Part shown: positions 1-8,210 of the stretch, piece by piece
Layout of the letters: each line of letters starts with the position of its first letter
Position numbering within the stretch: position 1 is the first letter of the stretch
Source: Hyphomicrobiales bacterium
GTDB lineage: Bacteria > Pseudomonadota > Alphaproteobacteria > Rhizobiales > Rhizobiaceae
DNA: 64,000 nt
Assembly: GCA_900471515.1 (NCBI GenBank)
Contig: UCFC01000018.1
Span: 46,902 to 110,901 of the forward strand
Direction of reading: 5' to 3'
Made by a program: the position numbers and the translations under genes
The notes under the pieces: generated by a model
Databases searched by the model: none
Seen by the model: the letters and a program-made list of their open reading frames with translations, nothing else
Told to the model about the DNA's origin: nothing

Positions 1-63
1 AAAGTGTGCAGCGGTTTTGCCGTAACGACATGTGAAAACAAGAGCTTAAAGCGCTGCAGGCGA
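1..63. repeat. Rhizobial intergenic repeat, copy 1 (cut by window edge)
   Basis: The first ~60 bases closely match a second copy at 60945-61000. Both have AAAGTGTG, then an AGCGG core, then an ACGACATG block followed by an A-rich stretch. In the second copy GCATGTCG and CGACATGC arms make a hairpin; here the left arm lies outside the window. It is non-coding and resembles the palindromic intergenic repeats (RIME-like) common in Rhizobium genomes. That family name is recalled and was not checked. Confidence 0.6.
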
Positions 64-165
64 ACGTGAATGGCCGCGATGCGCCCCAAGACGCTTCGCC
101 GCGTCACCCCAAAGATTTTTCCGTCAGACTCAAGCCCCTGAAATCAGTGAGCTTTCCTCATCAAC

Positions 166-186
166 GCCGTCCCGTATCGGGACGGC
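166..186. repeat. Perfect hairpin upstream of ftsK
   Basis: GCCGTCCCG and CGGGACGGC form a perfect 9-bp inverted repeat around a 3-base loop, ending 62 bases before the ftsK start. No T-run follows on either strand, so it is not a standard intrinsic terminator. It could mark the end of a gene left of the window, be a leader structure for ftsK, or bind a regulator. Apart from this hairpin and the repeat at 1-63, nothing coding is recognised in bases 1-248. Confidence 0.5.
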
Positions 187-248
187 TGGAAGGAACTTAT
201 TAACCTTCATTTTCTATCCGGAAGAATGTCAGAAATTATTAGGCATGA

Positions 249-2603
249 GTGAGTAGCTGTCGCATGCGTTTTCCAAGAACCAATATGACGGATGCCGGAG
301 ATTTCTCCTCCGGACTTGAAGCCGAACATCCCGCGGAAAATGCGCCCCTGGAACATGAAGGCGAAAAGCCGGTTCCGCCGTTGTGGCAGAGCAATTTCTC
401 GCTTGCCCCGAACGTTCGCTTCACCCGCACGCCGGAAACGCTGATCAGCAAGCGCCACGCGCCGGAAAAGCCGGTCCGCGAGGAAATCGTCGCGCCTCCC
501 CCGCAGGCCGTGGCAGCGCCGCGCCCCCTGCCAGCGCCGCAGATGCGCGCGCCGATCACGGTGAACGTGCCCTTCGATATCTATCTGCCCGAAGTGGCCG
601 AGCCGGTCGCGCCGCAGCCGCAACCGCAGCCGGTTGCCGCAGCCCCCGTCGAGACCGCATTGCGGGCCGCGTCGGAGCTTTCCTCCATTTCGGATTTCGC
701 CTTCTGGGAAGTCATGGCCTTCGAGGAGACGCAGGCCGAGCCGTCGCGCGGTCAGGCCATTGTCTTGCCGCAGGCCGAACCCGAATCGATCATCTCCCGC
801 TTCCGCATCATGGAATGGCGTCCCGGCCGGCATAATCCGGCACCGGTGGCACCGCGCGCAGCGCCGCCCGTTGCACCCGCGCCGGCCCGCCCCGTCCGTC
901 CCCCGGCGGTCCGCGTTGCCCAGGTCCCGGTCGTGCCGACGCCGGCTGCCCAGGCTCCTCTCGTCCAGCCGGATGAGGCACCGCAGGAAGGAGCGGCCGT
1001 CTCGCGTGTCGAAATCGCAGCGCCCGCGCCGTCCCCGGTTCGGCCCGCTCGCGTCATCGCCGAAAAGGTCGATGCGTCCGGCTATGAATTCCCGCCGCGT
1101 GCCCTGCTGCAGGAGCCGCCGGAGCGGCTTGGCGAGATCATGTCGCAGGAGACGCTGGAGCAGAATGCCGGCCTCCTGGAAAGCGTGCTGGAGGATTTCG
1201 GCGTCAAGGGCGAGATCATCCATGTCCGCCCCGGCCCGGTCGTCACCCTCTATGAGTTCGAACCGGCGCCCGGCGTAAAATCGTCCCGCGTCATCGGTCT
1301 GGCCGATGATATCGCCCGCTCGATGTCGGCGCTCTCGGCCCGCGTCGCCGTCGTGCCCGGCCGCAACGTCATCGGCATCGAACTGCCGAATGTGACGCGC
1401 GAAACCGTCTATTTCCGCGAGATGATCGAGAGCGAGGATTTCGACAAGAGCGGCTACAAGCTGGCGCTCGGCCTCGGCAAGACGATCGGCGGCGAACCGG
1501 TGATCGCCGAACTCGCCAAGATGCCGCATCTGCTCGTTGCCGGCACCACCGGCTCCGGCAAGTCGGTTGCCATCAACACCATGATCCTGTCGCTGCTCTA
1601 CCGCATGACGCCGGAACAGTGCCGCCTCATCATGGTCGATCCGAAGATGCTCGAACTCTCCGTCTATGACGGCATTCCGCACCTGCTGACGCCTGTCGTC
1701 ACCGATCCGAAGAAGGCCGTCATGGCGTTGAAATGGGCGGTGCGCGAGATGGAAGAGCGCTATCGCAAGATGTCGCGCCTCGGCGTGCGCAATATCGACG
1801 GCTATAACGGCCGCGTCTCCCAGGCCCGCGACAAGGGCGAGACCATCCATATCATGGTCCAGGTCGGCTTCGACCGGCAGACCGGCGCGCCGATCGAGGA
1901 GCAGCAGGAGCTGGATCTTGCGCCCATGCCCTATATCGTCGTCATCGTCGACGAAATGGCCGACCTGATGATGGTCGCCGGCAAGGAGATCGAAGGCGCC
2001 ATCCAGCGTCTGGCACAGATGGCGCGCGCCGCCGGCATCCATCTCATCATGGCCACCCAGCGCCCTTCGGTCGATGTCATCACCGGCACGATCAAGGCGA
2101 ACTTCCCGACCCGCATCTCCTTCCAGGTGACGTCGAAGATCGACAGCCGCACGATCCTCGGCGAGCAGGGCGCAGAACAGCTGCTCGGCCAGGGCGACAT
2201 GCTGCATATGCAGGGCGGCGGTCGTATTGCCCGCGTCCACGGCCCCTTCGTTTCCGACGCCGAGGTCGAGAAGGTCGTCGCGCACCTGAAGACACAGGGC
2301 CGCCCCGAATATCTCGATACGGTTACGGCCGATGAGGAGGAGGAGGCGGAGGATGAAGAGGACGGCGCCGTCTTCGACAAGAGCGCCATGGGCGCCGAGG
2401 ATGGCGACGAGCTCTACCAGCAGGCCGTCAAGGTCGTCATGCGCGACAAGAAGTGCTCGACCTCCTACATCCAGCGCCGTCTCGGCATCGGCTACAACAG
2501 AGCCGCTTCGCTGGTCGAGCGCATGGAAAAGGAAGGCCTCGTCGGCCCGGCAAACCATGTCGGCAAACGCGAGATCGTCTCGGGCCGCGGCGACAACGAA
2601 TAA
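249..2603 (+). CDS. ftsK: FtsK/SpoIIIE-family DNA translocase lacking membrane segments
   Basis: 784 residues. FtsK translocases are hexameric ATPases that pump chromosomal DNA and activate XerCD at dif during division. Residues ~1-275 are Pro/Ala-rich with no hydrophobic segment. The alpha/beta motor follows with Walker [10 protein letters not shown] (~residues 431-439), Walker B-like [10 protein letters not shown], and the [13 protein letters not shown] block. An acidic linker (~695-710) precedes a C-terminal winged-helix gamma domain (about the last 65 residues) of the type that reads KOPS sites. Canonical FtsK has four N-terminal membrane helices, which are absent here, so this is probably the soluble paralogue seen in rhizobia beside a full-length copy. 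The GTG at 249 follows a weak AGG; ATGs at 264 and 285 are alternatives. Confidence 0.9.
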   Translation: MSSCRMRFPRTNMTDAGDFSSGLEAEHPAENAPLEHEGEKPVPPLWQSNFSLAPNVRFTRTPETLISKRHAPEKPVREEIVAPPPQAVAAPRPLPAPQMRAPITVNVPFDIYLPEVAEPVAPQPQPQPVAAAPVETALRAASELSSISDFAFWEVMAFEETQAEPSRGQAIVLPQAEPESIISRFRIMEWRPGRHNPAPVAPRAAPPVAPAPARPVRPPAVRVAQVPVVPTPAAQAPLVQPDEAPQEGAAVSRVEIAAPAPSPVRPARVIAEKVDASGYEFPPRALLQEPPERLGEIMSQETLEQNAGLLESVLEDFGVKGEIIHVRPGPVVTLYEFEPAPGVKSSRVIGLADDIARSMSALSARVAVVPGRNVIGIELPNVTRETVYFREMIESEDFDKSGYKLALGLGKTIGGEPVIAELAKMPHLLVAGTTGSGKSVAINTMILSLLYRMTPEQCRLIMVDPKMLELSVYDGIPHLLTPVVTDPKKAVMALKWAVREMEERYRKMSRLGVRNIDGYNGRVSQARDKGETIHIMVQVGFDRQTGAPIEEQQELDLAPMPYIVVIVDEMADLMMVAGKEIEGAIQRLAQMARAAGIHLIMATQRPSVDVITGTIKANFPTRISFQVTSKIDSRTILGEQGAEQLLGQGDMLHMQGGGRIARVHGPFVSDAEVEKVVAHLKTQGRPEYLDTVTADEEEEAEDEEDGAVFDKSAMGAEDGDELYQQAVKVVMRDKKCSTSYIQRRLGIGYNRAASLVERMEKEGLVGPANHVGKREIVSGRGDNE

Positions 2604-2621
2604 TCGCTGCGGTACCGATAA

Positions 2622-3125
2622 TCAGGCAAGCGAGGCGAGACGGAGTGTTTCCAGCACGAAGTCTCGCTTGCCACCGGTATAATAATCCCAGTCGTCATTG
2701 GCCTCGCGCATCAGCCGCAGCTTGAGCGCGGCATAGGCATCCGCTCTCTCAGGATGTGAGCGCAGATAGTCGCGAAAGGCGATCCGGTCGCGCAGCACGG
2801 CATTGTCGGTGGTGCAGAGATAGAGCCGCGCTCCGTGCGAGCCCTTGCCGCTGGTGAAGGTCCAGGTCTGCTGCCGGTATTTGTCGCCGTGGAAGGTGAA
2901 GGTGCCGAGCGTTTCGACACGCTTGATGGCTTCGGGAAGCGCATCCGCATCCGCAAAGGCGGCATGCAGGTCGATCTTCGGCTTTGCCGTCAGTCCGGGA
3001 ACGGATGTGCTGCCGACATGATGAAAGACGGGGTCGAGATCGGCAAGGAGCGGTGCAAGCTCGCCGACAATCTTCTCGAAGACGAAGCGCCATTCCGGAT
3101 CATAGGCGACAACCTGAATGGCCAT
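2622..3125 (-). CDS. GrpB family protein (UPF0157)
   Basis: 167 residues. The HVGSTSVPGL signature near residues 37-46, followed by KPKIDLH, marks the GrpB/UPF0157 family, a nucleotidyltransferase-like fold also found fused to CoaE. Its substrate is unknown. A good ribosome site (GAGGA, 5-base spacing) supports the ATG at 3125. It lies 19 bases downstream of phnN on the same strand and so may be cotranscribed with the phosphonate genes, but the family is not known to act in phosphonate metabolism. It converges with ftsK, ending 18 bases from that gene's stop. Confidence 0.85.
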   Translation of the reverse strand: MAIQVVAYDPEWRFVFEKIVGELAPLLADLDPVFHHVGSTSVPGLTAKPKIDLHAAFADADALPEAIKRVETLGTFTFHGDKYRQQTWTFTSGKGSHGARLYLCTTDNAVLRDRIAFRDYLRSHPERADAYAALKLRLMREANDDWDYYTGGKRDFVLETLRLASLA

Positions 3126-3144
3126 TCTCTTCCTCTCGTCCGGT

Positions 3145-3744
3145 TCAGCGGATTTCCTTCAGGAAGCCGTCGAGCGTATCGATCATCCTGCGCTCGGCTT
3201 CTTCCAGCGAGCCGCTATTGTCGAGTTCCACGACGTCGTAGTCGCCGCGCACCGTCAGCGGGCCGCGTGCCAGCCGGGCCATGATATCCTCGTGCGTCTC
3301 GCGCCCGCGCGCCTCCAGGCGGCCGGCCAACACTTCCGGCCGGGCCGTCACGTTGATGACCTTCAGCCGCGGGAAGGCGGCCTGAAAGCGGTGCAGTGCC
3401 GAACGCGAACCGTTGGCCACGACGATGTGCCCCTTGGCGAGCGACACGGAAACCTCGGCCGGAATGCCGTATTTGAGGCCATGCGCTTCCCACCACACGG
3501 CAAAGGAACCGGCCTGTTCCATTGATGCGAATCCGGTATCCGAAACGGCAAGATGGTCTTCCCCGCCGGCATCGCCGTGGCGGGTGATGACGCGACGGAC
3601 GAAATGCACGTCTTCGCGGTGGTCGAAATGCCGGGCGGCAAGGTTCATCAGCGTGTCCTTGCCGGCGCCGCTCGGGCCGACGACGACGACCATGATGCCG
3701 TTTTCGGCACCCGCACCCGGATGAGGTTCGTGCGACATCATCAT
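3145..3744 (-). CDS. phnN: Ribose 1,5-bisphosphate phosphokinase PhnN
   Basis: 199 residues. PhnN phosphorylates ribose 1,5-bisphosphate to PRPP, the last step that returns the ribose from C-P lyase to nucleotide metabolism. A guanylate-kinase-like P-loop, VVGPSGAGKDT, lies near residues 21-31. The start overlaps the phnM stop as ATGA, the usual sign of translational coupling. Two further in-frame ATGs follow at once (MMMSHEP), so the exact start may shift by one or two codons. The length fits the family (about 180-200 residues). Confidence 0.93.
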   Translation of the reverse strand: MMMSHEPHPGAGAENGIMVVVVGPSGAGKDTLMNLAARHFDHREDVHFVRRVITRHGDAGGEDHLAVSDTGFASMEQAGSFAVWWEAHGLKYGIPAEVSVSLAKGHIVVANGSRSALHRFQAAFPRLKVINVTARPEVLAGRLEARGRETHEDIMARLARGPLTVRGDYDVVELDNSGSLEEAERRMIDTLDGFLKEIR

Positions 3745-4880
3745 GCGACACGGCGTCCTTCGCGCCAGACGGAACGCGTCACCGGCACGCCGTGGGAGCG
3801 GTGGACACGCACGAGATCGGCCCGCAGGCCGGTTGCGATGCGGCCGCGGTCGTTGAGGCTGACGGTGCGCGCCGGCGTTGCCGTGACCATCGCGATCGCC
3901 TTCGGCAGCGTGATGCCCTCCACCTCGTCGGCAAGGATGAAGGGGGCGTGCAACAGGCTGAGCGGCACATAGTCGGAGGAGAGCACGTCGAGCACGCCGA
4001 GCTGCGCCAGATCGCGGGCGGCGATATTGCCGGAATGCGACTTGCCGCGCACGATGTTCGGCGCGCCCATGAGCACGCTCATGCCGTTTTCGTGCGACAG
4101 TCTGGCGGCCTCGACGCTGGTCGGGAATTCGGCAAGGCGAACGCCGTTCTCGATCGCCTCGTCGATATGGGCCGAGGTCGCATCGTCATGGCTTGCGACG
4201 GTGATGCCGCGCTCGGCGCAGACCCTGGAGATCGCCTCGCGATGCGGCGTGGAATTGCGCTCGGATTCGGCGATGCGGCGGGCGCAGAAACGGGCGAATT
4301 CCTCATCGGTCAGGCCGCGCTTCTTCTGGTAGTAATAGACATACTGATCCATCGTCTGGAACTGGCGCTGGCCGGGTGCGTGATCCATCAGCGAGACGAG
4401 CCGGACATAGGGGTCCTTCTCGAAATCGGCAAAATGCTGCAGCACGTTGTCGGCCGAAACCTCGCAGCGCAGATGGATCAGGTGTTCGGCGCGCAGGCGG
4501 CCTTCCTCTTCGGCCGACTGGATGGCATCGGCCATCTCGCGCATCTCGCCATGCTCGAAGCCGCCATCCTCGTCCGCGCCCATGCGCAGGCAGTCGAAGA
4601 CGGTGGTGATGCCCGAAGTGACGATCTGCGCATCATGGGCCTGGACGGCCGCCGTCTTGTTCCAGCGGATGCCCGGACGCGGCGAATAATGGCCTTCCAG
4701 ATGGTCGGTGTGAAGCTCGACGAGGCCGGGAATGATATAATCGCCTTCGAAATCTTCGCCGGCTACCGAGCTGCCTTCCGAAATGTCGGCGATCTTGCCG
4801 TCACGGATGAGGATGGCGCCCGAGAGGATGTCGTCCTCGAGAACGATGCGGGCGTTTGAAAGAACGGTCTCTTTGCTCAT
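3741..4880 (-). CDS. phnM: Alpha-D-ribose 1-methylphosphonate 5-triphosphate diphosphatase PhnM
   Basis: 379 residues, amidohydrolase superfamily. PhnM releases pyrophosphate from ribose 1-alkylphosphonate 5-triphosphate, giving the 5-phosphate that PhnJ cleaves. Metal-site motifs are visible: HTDHLEGH near residue 58, ASHDDA in the middle, and SSDYVPLSLLHAPF late in the protein. It starts 12 bases after the DUF1045-like gene and overlaps phnN by four bases, placing it in the middle of one transcript. Confidence 0.95.
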   Translation of the reverse strand: MSKETVLSNARIVLEDDILSGAILIRDGKIADISEGSSVAGEDFEGDYIIPGLVELHTDHLEGHYSPRPGIRWNKTAAVQAHDAQIVTSGITTVFDCLRMGADEDGGFEHGEMREMADAIQSAEEEGRLRAEHLIHLRCEVSADNVLQHFADFEKDPYVRLVSLMDHAPGQRQFQTMDQYVYYYQKKRGLTDEEFARFCARRIAESERNSTPHREAISRVCAERGITVASHDDATSAHIDEAIENGVRLAEFPTSVEAARLSHENGMSVLMGAPNIVRGKSHSGNIAARDLAQLGVLDVLSSDYVPLSLLHAPFILADEVEGITLPKAIAMVTATPARTVSLNDRGRIATGLRADLVRVHRSHGVPVTRSVWREGRRVA

Positions 4881-4892
4881 GTCGGAAAACTC

Positions 4893-5588
4893 TCAGCTTC
4901 TGGCGCCAGCAAGCGGCAGCCATGTGTGGACTTTGAAAGGCGCGCCGCGCGCCTCCTCGCTAAAGACGGCAAGGCCGGAAATACGAAGCGGCCTGCCGGT
5001 GAAACCTGCGAAACGCTCGGCCAGGATCGCCTTCATCACTTCGGCCCGTTCTTCCGGCACCTGGCCGGTCAGCGTCATGTGAAAGCGGAAGTCTTCCATG
5101 ACATAAGGGTAGCCCCATCGCAGGAGATTGCTGCGCTGGCTCTCGCTCAGCCTTTCCGGTTTGCGCCTGAGAATATCGGCCTCGGAGAGCGCGGCCCGGA
5201 AGGGCTCGAACGACTTTACCACTGTTGCCGCAAAATCCTGAAGCGGTTGATGGAGCGTGCCCGGCACGAGCGCGAAGAAATGGCCGAGCTGGCCGAGCAC
5301 CAGTTCCGGAATGTCGAAGGCCGGCGTTCTGGCGGCGAAATCTTCGACGACCGCCATAAGGTCCCTTTCGGTCACGGAGGCGGCAAGTTCGAACGGCGCC
5401 TTGATCGTCGCGTGGAAACCGTAGCGGCGCGGATCGGCCGTCAGCTCGAACTGTTCGGCAGCCGGCAGCGTCTCATGTTCGGGCGCAGGATGGGTCTCGC
5501 CGGTAAAGGCATTGCGGCCGAGCCAGACGGAGGCCGCTTCCGTCAAGGCATCATCCTGAGACGGCGAAAAATAGAGAGCGTAGCGCAA
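4893..5588 (-). CDS. DUF1045 phosphonate-operon protein, 2H phosphoesterase-like
   Basis: 231 residues from a TTG start at 5588. That start is chosen because AGGA sits 8 bases upstream and the resulting N-terminus (RYALYFSP) is typical of DUF1045; an upstream in-frame extension to 5714 looks non-coding. Two HxT motifs, HAT (residues 59-61) and HMT (170-172), are the hallmark of 2H phosphoesterases such as LigT, which open cyclic phosphodiesters. DUF1045 genes sit in phosphonate operons. Because no PhnP-type cyclic phosphodiesterase is present, this protein may open the ribose 1,2-cyclic phosphate made by PhnJ. That role is inferred. Confidence 0.85.
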   Translation of the reverse strand: MRYALYFSPSQDDALTEAASVWLGRNAFTGETHPAPEHETLPAAEQFELTADPRRYGFHATIKAPFELAASVTERDLMAVVEDFAARTPAFDIPELVLGQLGHFFALVPGTLHQPLQDFAATVVKSFEPFRAALSEADILRRKPERLSESQRSNLLRWGYPYVMEDFRFHMTLTGQVPEERAEVMKAILAERFAGFTGRPLRISGLAVFSEEARGAPFKVHTWLPLAGARS

Positions 5589-5726
5589 GGCTTTTATCCT
5601 GGAGATCGTCCGAACGGGGAGCGCAATGTGCAGTGATTTGGCGGCGAACCGCAAGCACGCTCCGGCTAAAAGATTTCCATGACAGAATGATGATGACGGC
5701 GGCGCCATCACCATCTTTTAACCGGC

Positions 5727-7073
5727 TCAATGACCCGCCCTGGTGCCCATCAGCCGATGGCGAAGGGCGTTCGATGCCGTATCGAACAGGAAGACGACGA
5801 TCAGGATCAGGATGACCATGTAGGCGACGTTCTCCCAGTTGGAATTGGTGCGCATGGCTTCCCAGAGCTTGAGGCCGATACCGCCGGCGCCGACGGCGCC
5901 GATGATCGTGGCGCCGCGCACGTTCGATTCCCACTGGTAGAGCGTCTGGCTGACGATGACGGGGACGATCTGCGGCATGATGCCGTAGCGGTGCACCAGC
6001 ACGGTCGAGGCGCCCGTCGACTTCACGCCTTCGCGCGGCTTGTTGTCGATGTTTTCAAGGCCCTCCGAATAGAGCTTGCCGAGCGTGCCCGTCTCCGTGA
6101 TGAAGATGGCGCCGGAACCGGCAAGCGGGCCGGGGCCGAAGGCGCGCGTCAGGAACAGCGCCCAGATCAGCATGTCGACCGAGCGCAGGAAATCGAAGAA
6201 GCGCTTCAGGGCCTGGTTGAGGAACCTGTTCGGCGTGATGTTGCGCGCCGCCAGGAAGGCGAGCGGGAAGGCCGCGAGCGAACCGAGCAGCGTGCCGAGG
6301 AAGGCCATGACGATCGTCTGGAAGAGCTTCGTCCAGACGTCGCCATGCTGCCAGGCGCTGTTGTTCCAGATATTGTCGAATGCCAGCGACAGGTTCGACT
6401 GGTCGGGGTCGATGCGCGGGCTGGAGACGATCAGGCTGACCACTTCGCTCACGGGCTTGTCGAAGAAGGGCGACTGCGTGTCGAAGACGAAATTGGCCCA
6501 GCCGATGAAGCGCTTGCGCACCTTCACGCGGTCGGCGGAAATGCTGACGTCGCCGGCAAAACCGAGATCGGCGAGCACGTTGTCGTCATAGACGGTCATC
6601 CAGTCCGGCACCGGGCCGACGACCTTCGGCGCGCCGCTGGAAACGTCGACCGGCACCGTCATGCCATGGGCGACGATCGTCGTCTGGCCCTTGCTGACCG
6701 TCACCGTGCGGCCGCTGCCGCTGACGACAACCGTGATGCTGCCGTCGGCATTGGCCTTGACCCAGTCCGGGTGCGGATCGTCGCCGAGCGGCGAGAAGCG
6801 CGGGTAGCGCGTCTGGATCGTGCCGTCGTCCTCGATGCGGAATTCCGGCTGCACGTCATAGCTGACCCACTGGCTCATATAGATGCCGAAGCGTTCCCAA
6901 TGGGCTTCGGCGACGAGCTTCGGCAGGTCGAAGAACCAGACGGCGTAGATGCCGTAGAGGATAGTGGCGAGAACGATGAGCAGGCCGCCGAAACGCTGGC
7001 GGAAGGAGCGGTGAAAATATTCCGGATAGCGCGTTTCGATCTCATGCATGCGGTGTGCGTCGATGACCGTCAT
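5727..7073 (-). CDS. phnE: Phosphonate ABC transporter permease PhnE (large paralogue)
   Basis: 448 residues. This inner-membrane permease of the PhnCDE importer has an N-terminal transmembrane helix near residues 20-45, a long soluble insert (~residues 55-215), and a C-terminal block of about five helices carrying the EAA-like loop near TIIGAVGAGGIG. The insert makes it about 125 residues longer than its neighbour and ordinary PhnE. The ATG at 7073 is preferred over 7115 because GAGG lies 5 bases upstream and the longer form would overlap the neighbouring permease. The two PhnE proteins probably form a heterodimer. Confidence 0.92.
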   Translation of the reverse strand: MTVIDAHRMHEIETRYPEYFHRSFRQRFGGLLIVLATILYGIYAVWFFDLPKLVAEAHWERFGIYMSQWVSYDVQPEFRIEDDGTIQTRYPRFSPLGDDPHPDWVKANADGSITVVVSGSGRTVTVSKGQTTIVAHGMTVPVDVSSGAPKVVGPVPDWMTVYDDNVLADLGFAGDVSISADRVKVRKRFIGWANFVFDTQSPFFDKPVSEVVSLIVSSPRIDPDQSNLSLAFDNIWNNSAWQHGDVWTKLFQTIVMAFLGTLLGSLAAFPLAFLAARNITPNRFLNQALKRFFDFLRSVDMLIWALFLTRAFGPGPLAGSGAIFITETGTLGKLYSEGLENIDNKPREGVKSTGASTVLVHRYGIMPQIVPVIVSQTLYQWESNVRGATIIGAVGAGGIGLKLWEAMRTNSNWENVAYMVILILIVVFLFDTASNALRHRLMGTRAGH

Positions 7074-7080
7074 GGCAGCC

Positions 7081-8046
7081 TCAATGTTGCAGGAGGAAGG
7101 CGTGTTCGCCGACAAGGCGGCGGCGCAGCCAGGCGGAGAACTGGTCCACTGCCACGATGGTGATGAAGAGCAGCAGCACGAGAGCCACGGTCTTGGCGCC
7201 GAAGCCGCGCGAAATGGAAAGCTTCAGCTCCTCGCCGATACCGCCGCCGCCGACGGCGCCGATGATCGTCGATGCGCGCACGTTGATTTCGAGGCGCAGC
7301 AGCGCATAGGAGGCGTAGTTCGGCATGACCTGCGGCAGGGCGGCGAAACGCACGCGCTCGATCCAGTTTGCGCCGACGGCCCGCATGCCTTCGTCCGGCT
7401 TCATGTCGATATTTTCGGCGACTTCGTAGAAAAGCTTGCCGAGCGCGCCGATCGTGTGGAGCGTGATGGCGATGATGGCGGCCACCGGGCCGATCGAAAG
7501 GATCGCCGAAAACAGGCCGGCAATGACGATCTCGGGGAAGGCGCGCAGAAATTCCATCAGGCGCTTGGTAAAGATGCGAAGCGGCCAGTTCTTCGTCAGG
7601 TTGCGCGCCGCAAAGAAGCTGAGCGGAACGGCGAAGATGAAGGCGACGATGGTCGAGACGAGCGCGATGTTGATCGTGACGATCATCAGCTCGAAATATT
7701 CAGGGATATAGAAGCTGCCCCAGACATAGACGCGGCCATTGGCGAAATTGAATTCTTCGCCACCCTTGTCGTTCGGGCTCGCTATGTCGAAAAGCGCGCG
7801 CCAGACGTCGGTCCAGTCCTTGGGGATAAGCCAGCTCAGGAAATCGAAGAGATGCGGCAGGCGGTCGAAGAAATGGCCGGCATTGCTCTCGTCAGCAAAA
7901 CGGACGGAGCTGACGAAGGCGACGATGAGGATCACCAGGCCAAGAGCGGTGTAGAAACGCCGGCGGGCGATCATCCGGTCCCAGGCCGTGGCGATTTCCT
8001 TCGTGCTCTGCAGCGGCACATGCGGCTGTGTATCGGCAATAGTCAT
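7081..8046 (-). CDS. phnE: Phosphonate ABC transporter permease PhnE (short paralogue)
   Basis: 321 residues. It has a helix near residues 25-45 and a C-terminal block of membrane helices ending in the coupling motif TIIGAVGGGGIG. It ends 7 bases before the second permease gene, so the pair is cotranscribed. The ATG at 8046 has GAGG 5 bases upstream; a TTG just before it is less likely. The gene lies after a terminator-like hairpin and a repeat that separate it from phnD, so permease expression may be lower than binding-protein expression. Confidence 0.93.
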   Translation of the reverse strand: MTIADTQPHVPLQSTKEIATAWDRMIARRRFYTALGLVILIVAFVSSVRFADESNAGHFFDRLPHLFDFLSWLIPKDWTDVWRALFDIASPNDKGGEEFNFANGRVYVWGSFYIPEYFELMIVTINIALVSTIVAFIFAVPLSFFAARNLTKNWPLRIFTKRLMEFLRAFPEIVIAGLFSAILSIGPVAAIIAITLHTIGALGKLFYEVAENIDMKPDEGMRAVGANWIERVRFAALPQVMPNYASYALLRLEINVRASTIIGAVGGGGIGEELKLSISRGFGAKTVALVLLLFITIVAVDQFSAWLRRRLVGEHAFLLQH

Positions 8047-8058
8047 CAATGCCTCGCC

Positions 8059-8155
8059 TCCTGCATCATTCCTTAAATCGGGCGCGGTTTAAGGATGAAA
8101 TCATGCAGCAATTTAAAGTGCTGCAGCGTCCTTTGCGCGTCTGTCGCGCGGCGCT
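8059..8155 (-). repeat. Palindromic intergenic repeat between phnD and phnE
   Basis: Read on the minus strand, this segment has CGCAAAGGACGCTGCAGCAC followed by a nested inverted repeat, with CTGCATGATT/AATGATGCAG as outer arms and CCTTAAA/TTTAAGG as inner arms. I recognise it as a frequent intergenic repeat of Rhizobium-type genomes; that is recalled and not searched. Its distal end runs straight into the GGAGG ribosome site of phnE, so the structure could affect phnE translation or stabilise mRNA ends. Confidence 0.6.
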
Positions 8156-8163
8156 GTCGTCAC

Positions 8164-8192
8164 AAGAAAAGGGCGGCCGTCGCCGGCCGCCC
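8164..8192 (-). terminator. Intrinsic terminator/attenuator after phnD
   Basis: On the minus strand GGGCGGCCG, a 4-base loop (GCGA) and CGGCCGCCC form a perfect 9-bp stem followed by TTTTCTT. It starts 18 bases past the phnD stop. Because phnE lies downstream on the same strand, it probably acts as a partial terminator that favours phnCD transcripts. Confidence 0.85.
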
Positions 8193-8210
8193 CGTATACG
8201 GATGGCGTAA

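Noticed and set aside
207..2558. Long minus-strand open frame (783 residues) opposite ftsK
   Set aside because: It is the antisense shadow of a clear FtsK gene. The composition is Arg/His/Asp-rich with no family motif, as expected for GC-rich antisense frames.
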